A stretch of 64,000 nucleotides of DNA from positions 1 through 64,000 of the forward strand of contig WJLZ01000086.1 of NCBI GenBank assembly GCA_014728215.1, given 5' to 3'. The notes below the pieces were generated by a model. It ran no database searches. It was given only the letters and a program-made list of their open reading frames with translations, and had not been told where the DNA came from. Made by a program: the position numbers and the translations under genes. Positions 63,964 through 64,000 of the stretch are shown here, one piece after another; position 1 is the first letter of the stretch; each line of letters begins with the position of its first letter. The stretch is from Chitinivibrionales bacterium. GTDB lineage: Bacteria; Fibrobacterota; Chitinivibrionia; Chitinivibrionales; WJKA01.

Positions 63964-64000
63964 TGAAAAACCATCATTTTTTCCTAACAGGACGGCTTTT

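Overview
The window comes from a Gram-negative, flagellated bacterium. Evidence for an outer membrane is lpxK (lipid A), a TonB-dependent receptor, a TolC/adaptor/RND efflux operon and many lipoproteins. Several large exported proteins end in FlgD-like or 'NPF/NPY…GxY' C-terminal modules of the type-IX-secretion kind, and there is a gingipain-type C25 peptidase. Together with the rpmE-DUF1385-prfA-prmC block, this points to the FCB superphylum, most likely a Fibrobacterota-type lineage (Chitinispirillia/Chitinivibrionia-like). That placement is inference. No rRNA, tRNA, CRISPR array, IS element or phage gene was seen.

Layout. 1-5.0 kb: tail of an amidase gene, NlpC/P60 lipoprotein, prephenate dehydratase, an eight-repeat lipoprotein and a GT51 transglycosylase. 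5.0-10.7 kb: three-gene RND efflux operon. 10.9-13.8 kb: intracellular glycosidase-like protein and a YihY-type membrane protein. 13.9-18.7 kb: YraN, a Ser/Thr kinase, an FHA-FHA-ABC transporter, gmk and a small membrane protein. 18.8-21.7 kb: small lipoprotein and TonB receptor. 21.8-29.1 kb: rpmE, DUF1385, prfA, prmC, lpxK, two SH3-domain membrane proteins (one with DUF4388), ruvX and a lipoprotein. 29.1-33.8 kb: C25 peptidase. 33.9-35.0 kb: flavodoxin/ferredoxin protein and a DUF1805 protein.

35-47 kb: a 1525-residue surface protein overlaps the end of a flagellar operon (flgB, flgC, small ORF, fliE, fliF, fliG, fliH, fliI, fliJ) that is read from a well-matched sigma-54 promoter. 47.3-56.0 kb: lipoprotein, multi-TM/TPR-like protein with a c-heme PD40 lipoprotein, a 5'-truncated beta-helix gene, and an intact beta-helix/PA14 protein with sorting tail, closed by a strong bidirectional terminator.

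56.1-63.8 kb is the most unusual part: one tightly packed minus-strand operon. In order of transcription it encodes a receiver-like/DUF4388/degenerate Ras-like-G-domain protein, a roadblock-like protein with an Ada-type zinc tail, three small roadblock/LC7-like proteins, a V4R-like protein, the small and large subunits of a group-3-like [NiFe] hydrogenase, a 2x[4Fe-4S] ferredoxin fused to a second V4R-like domain, and the hydrogenase maturation protease. I propose a hydrogenase physically or regulatorily coupled to a roadblock/pseudo-GTPase signalling module.
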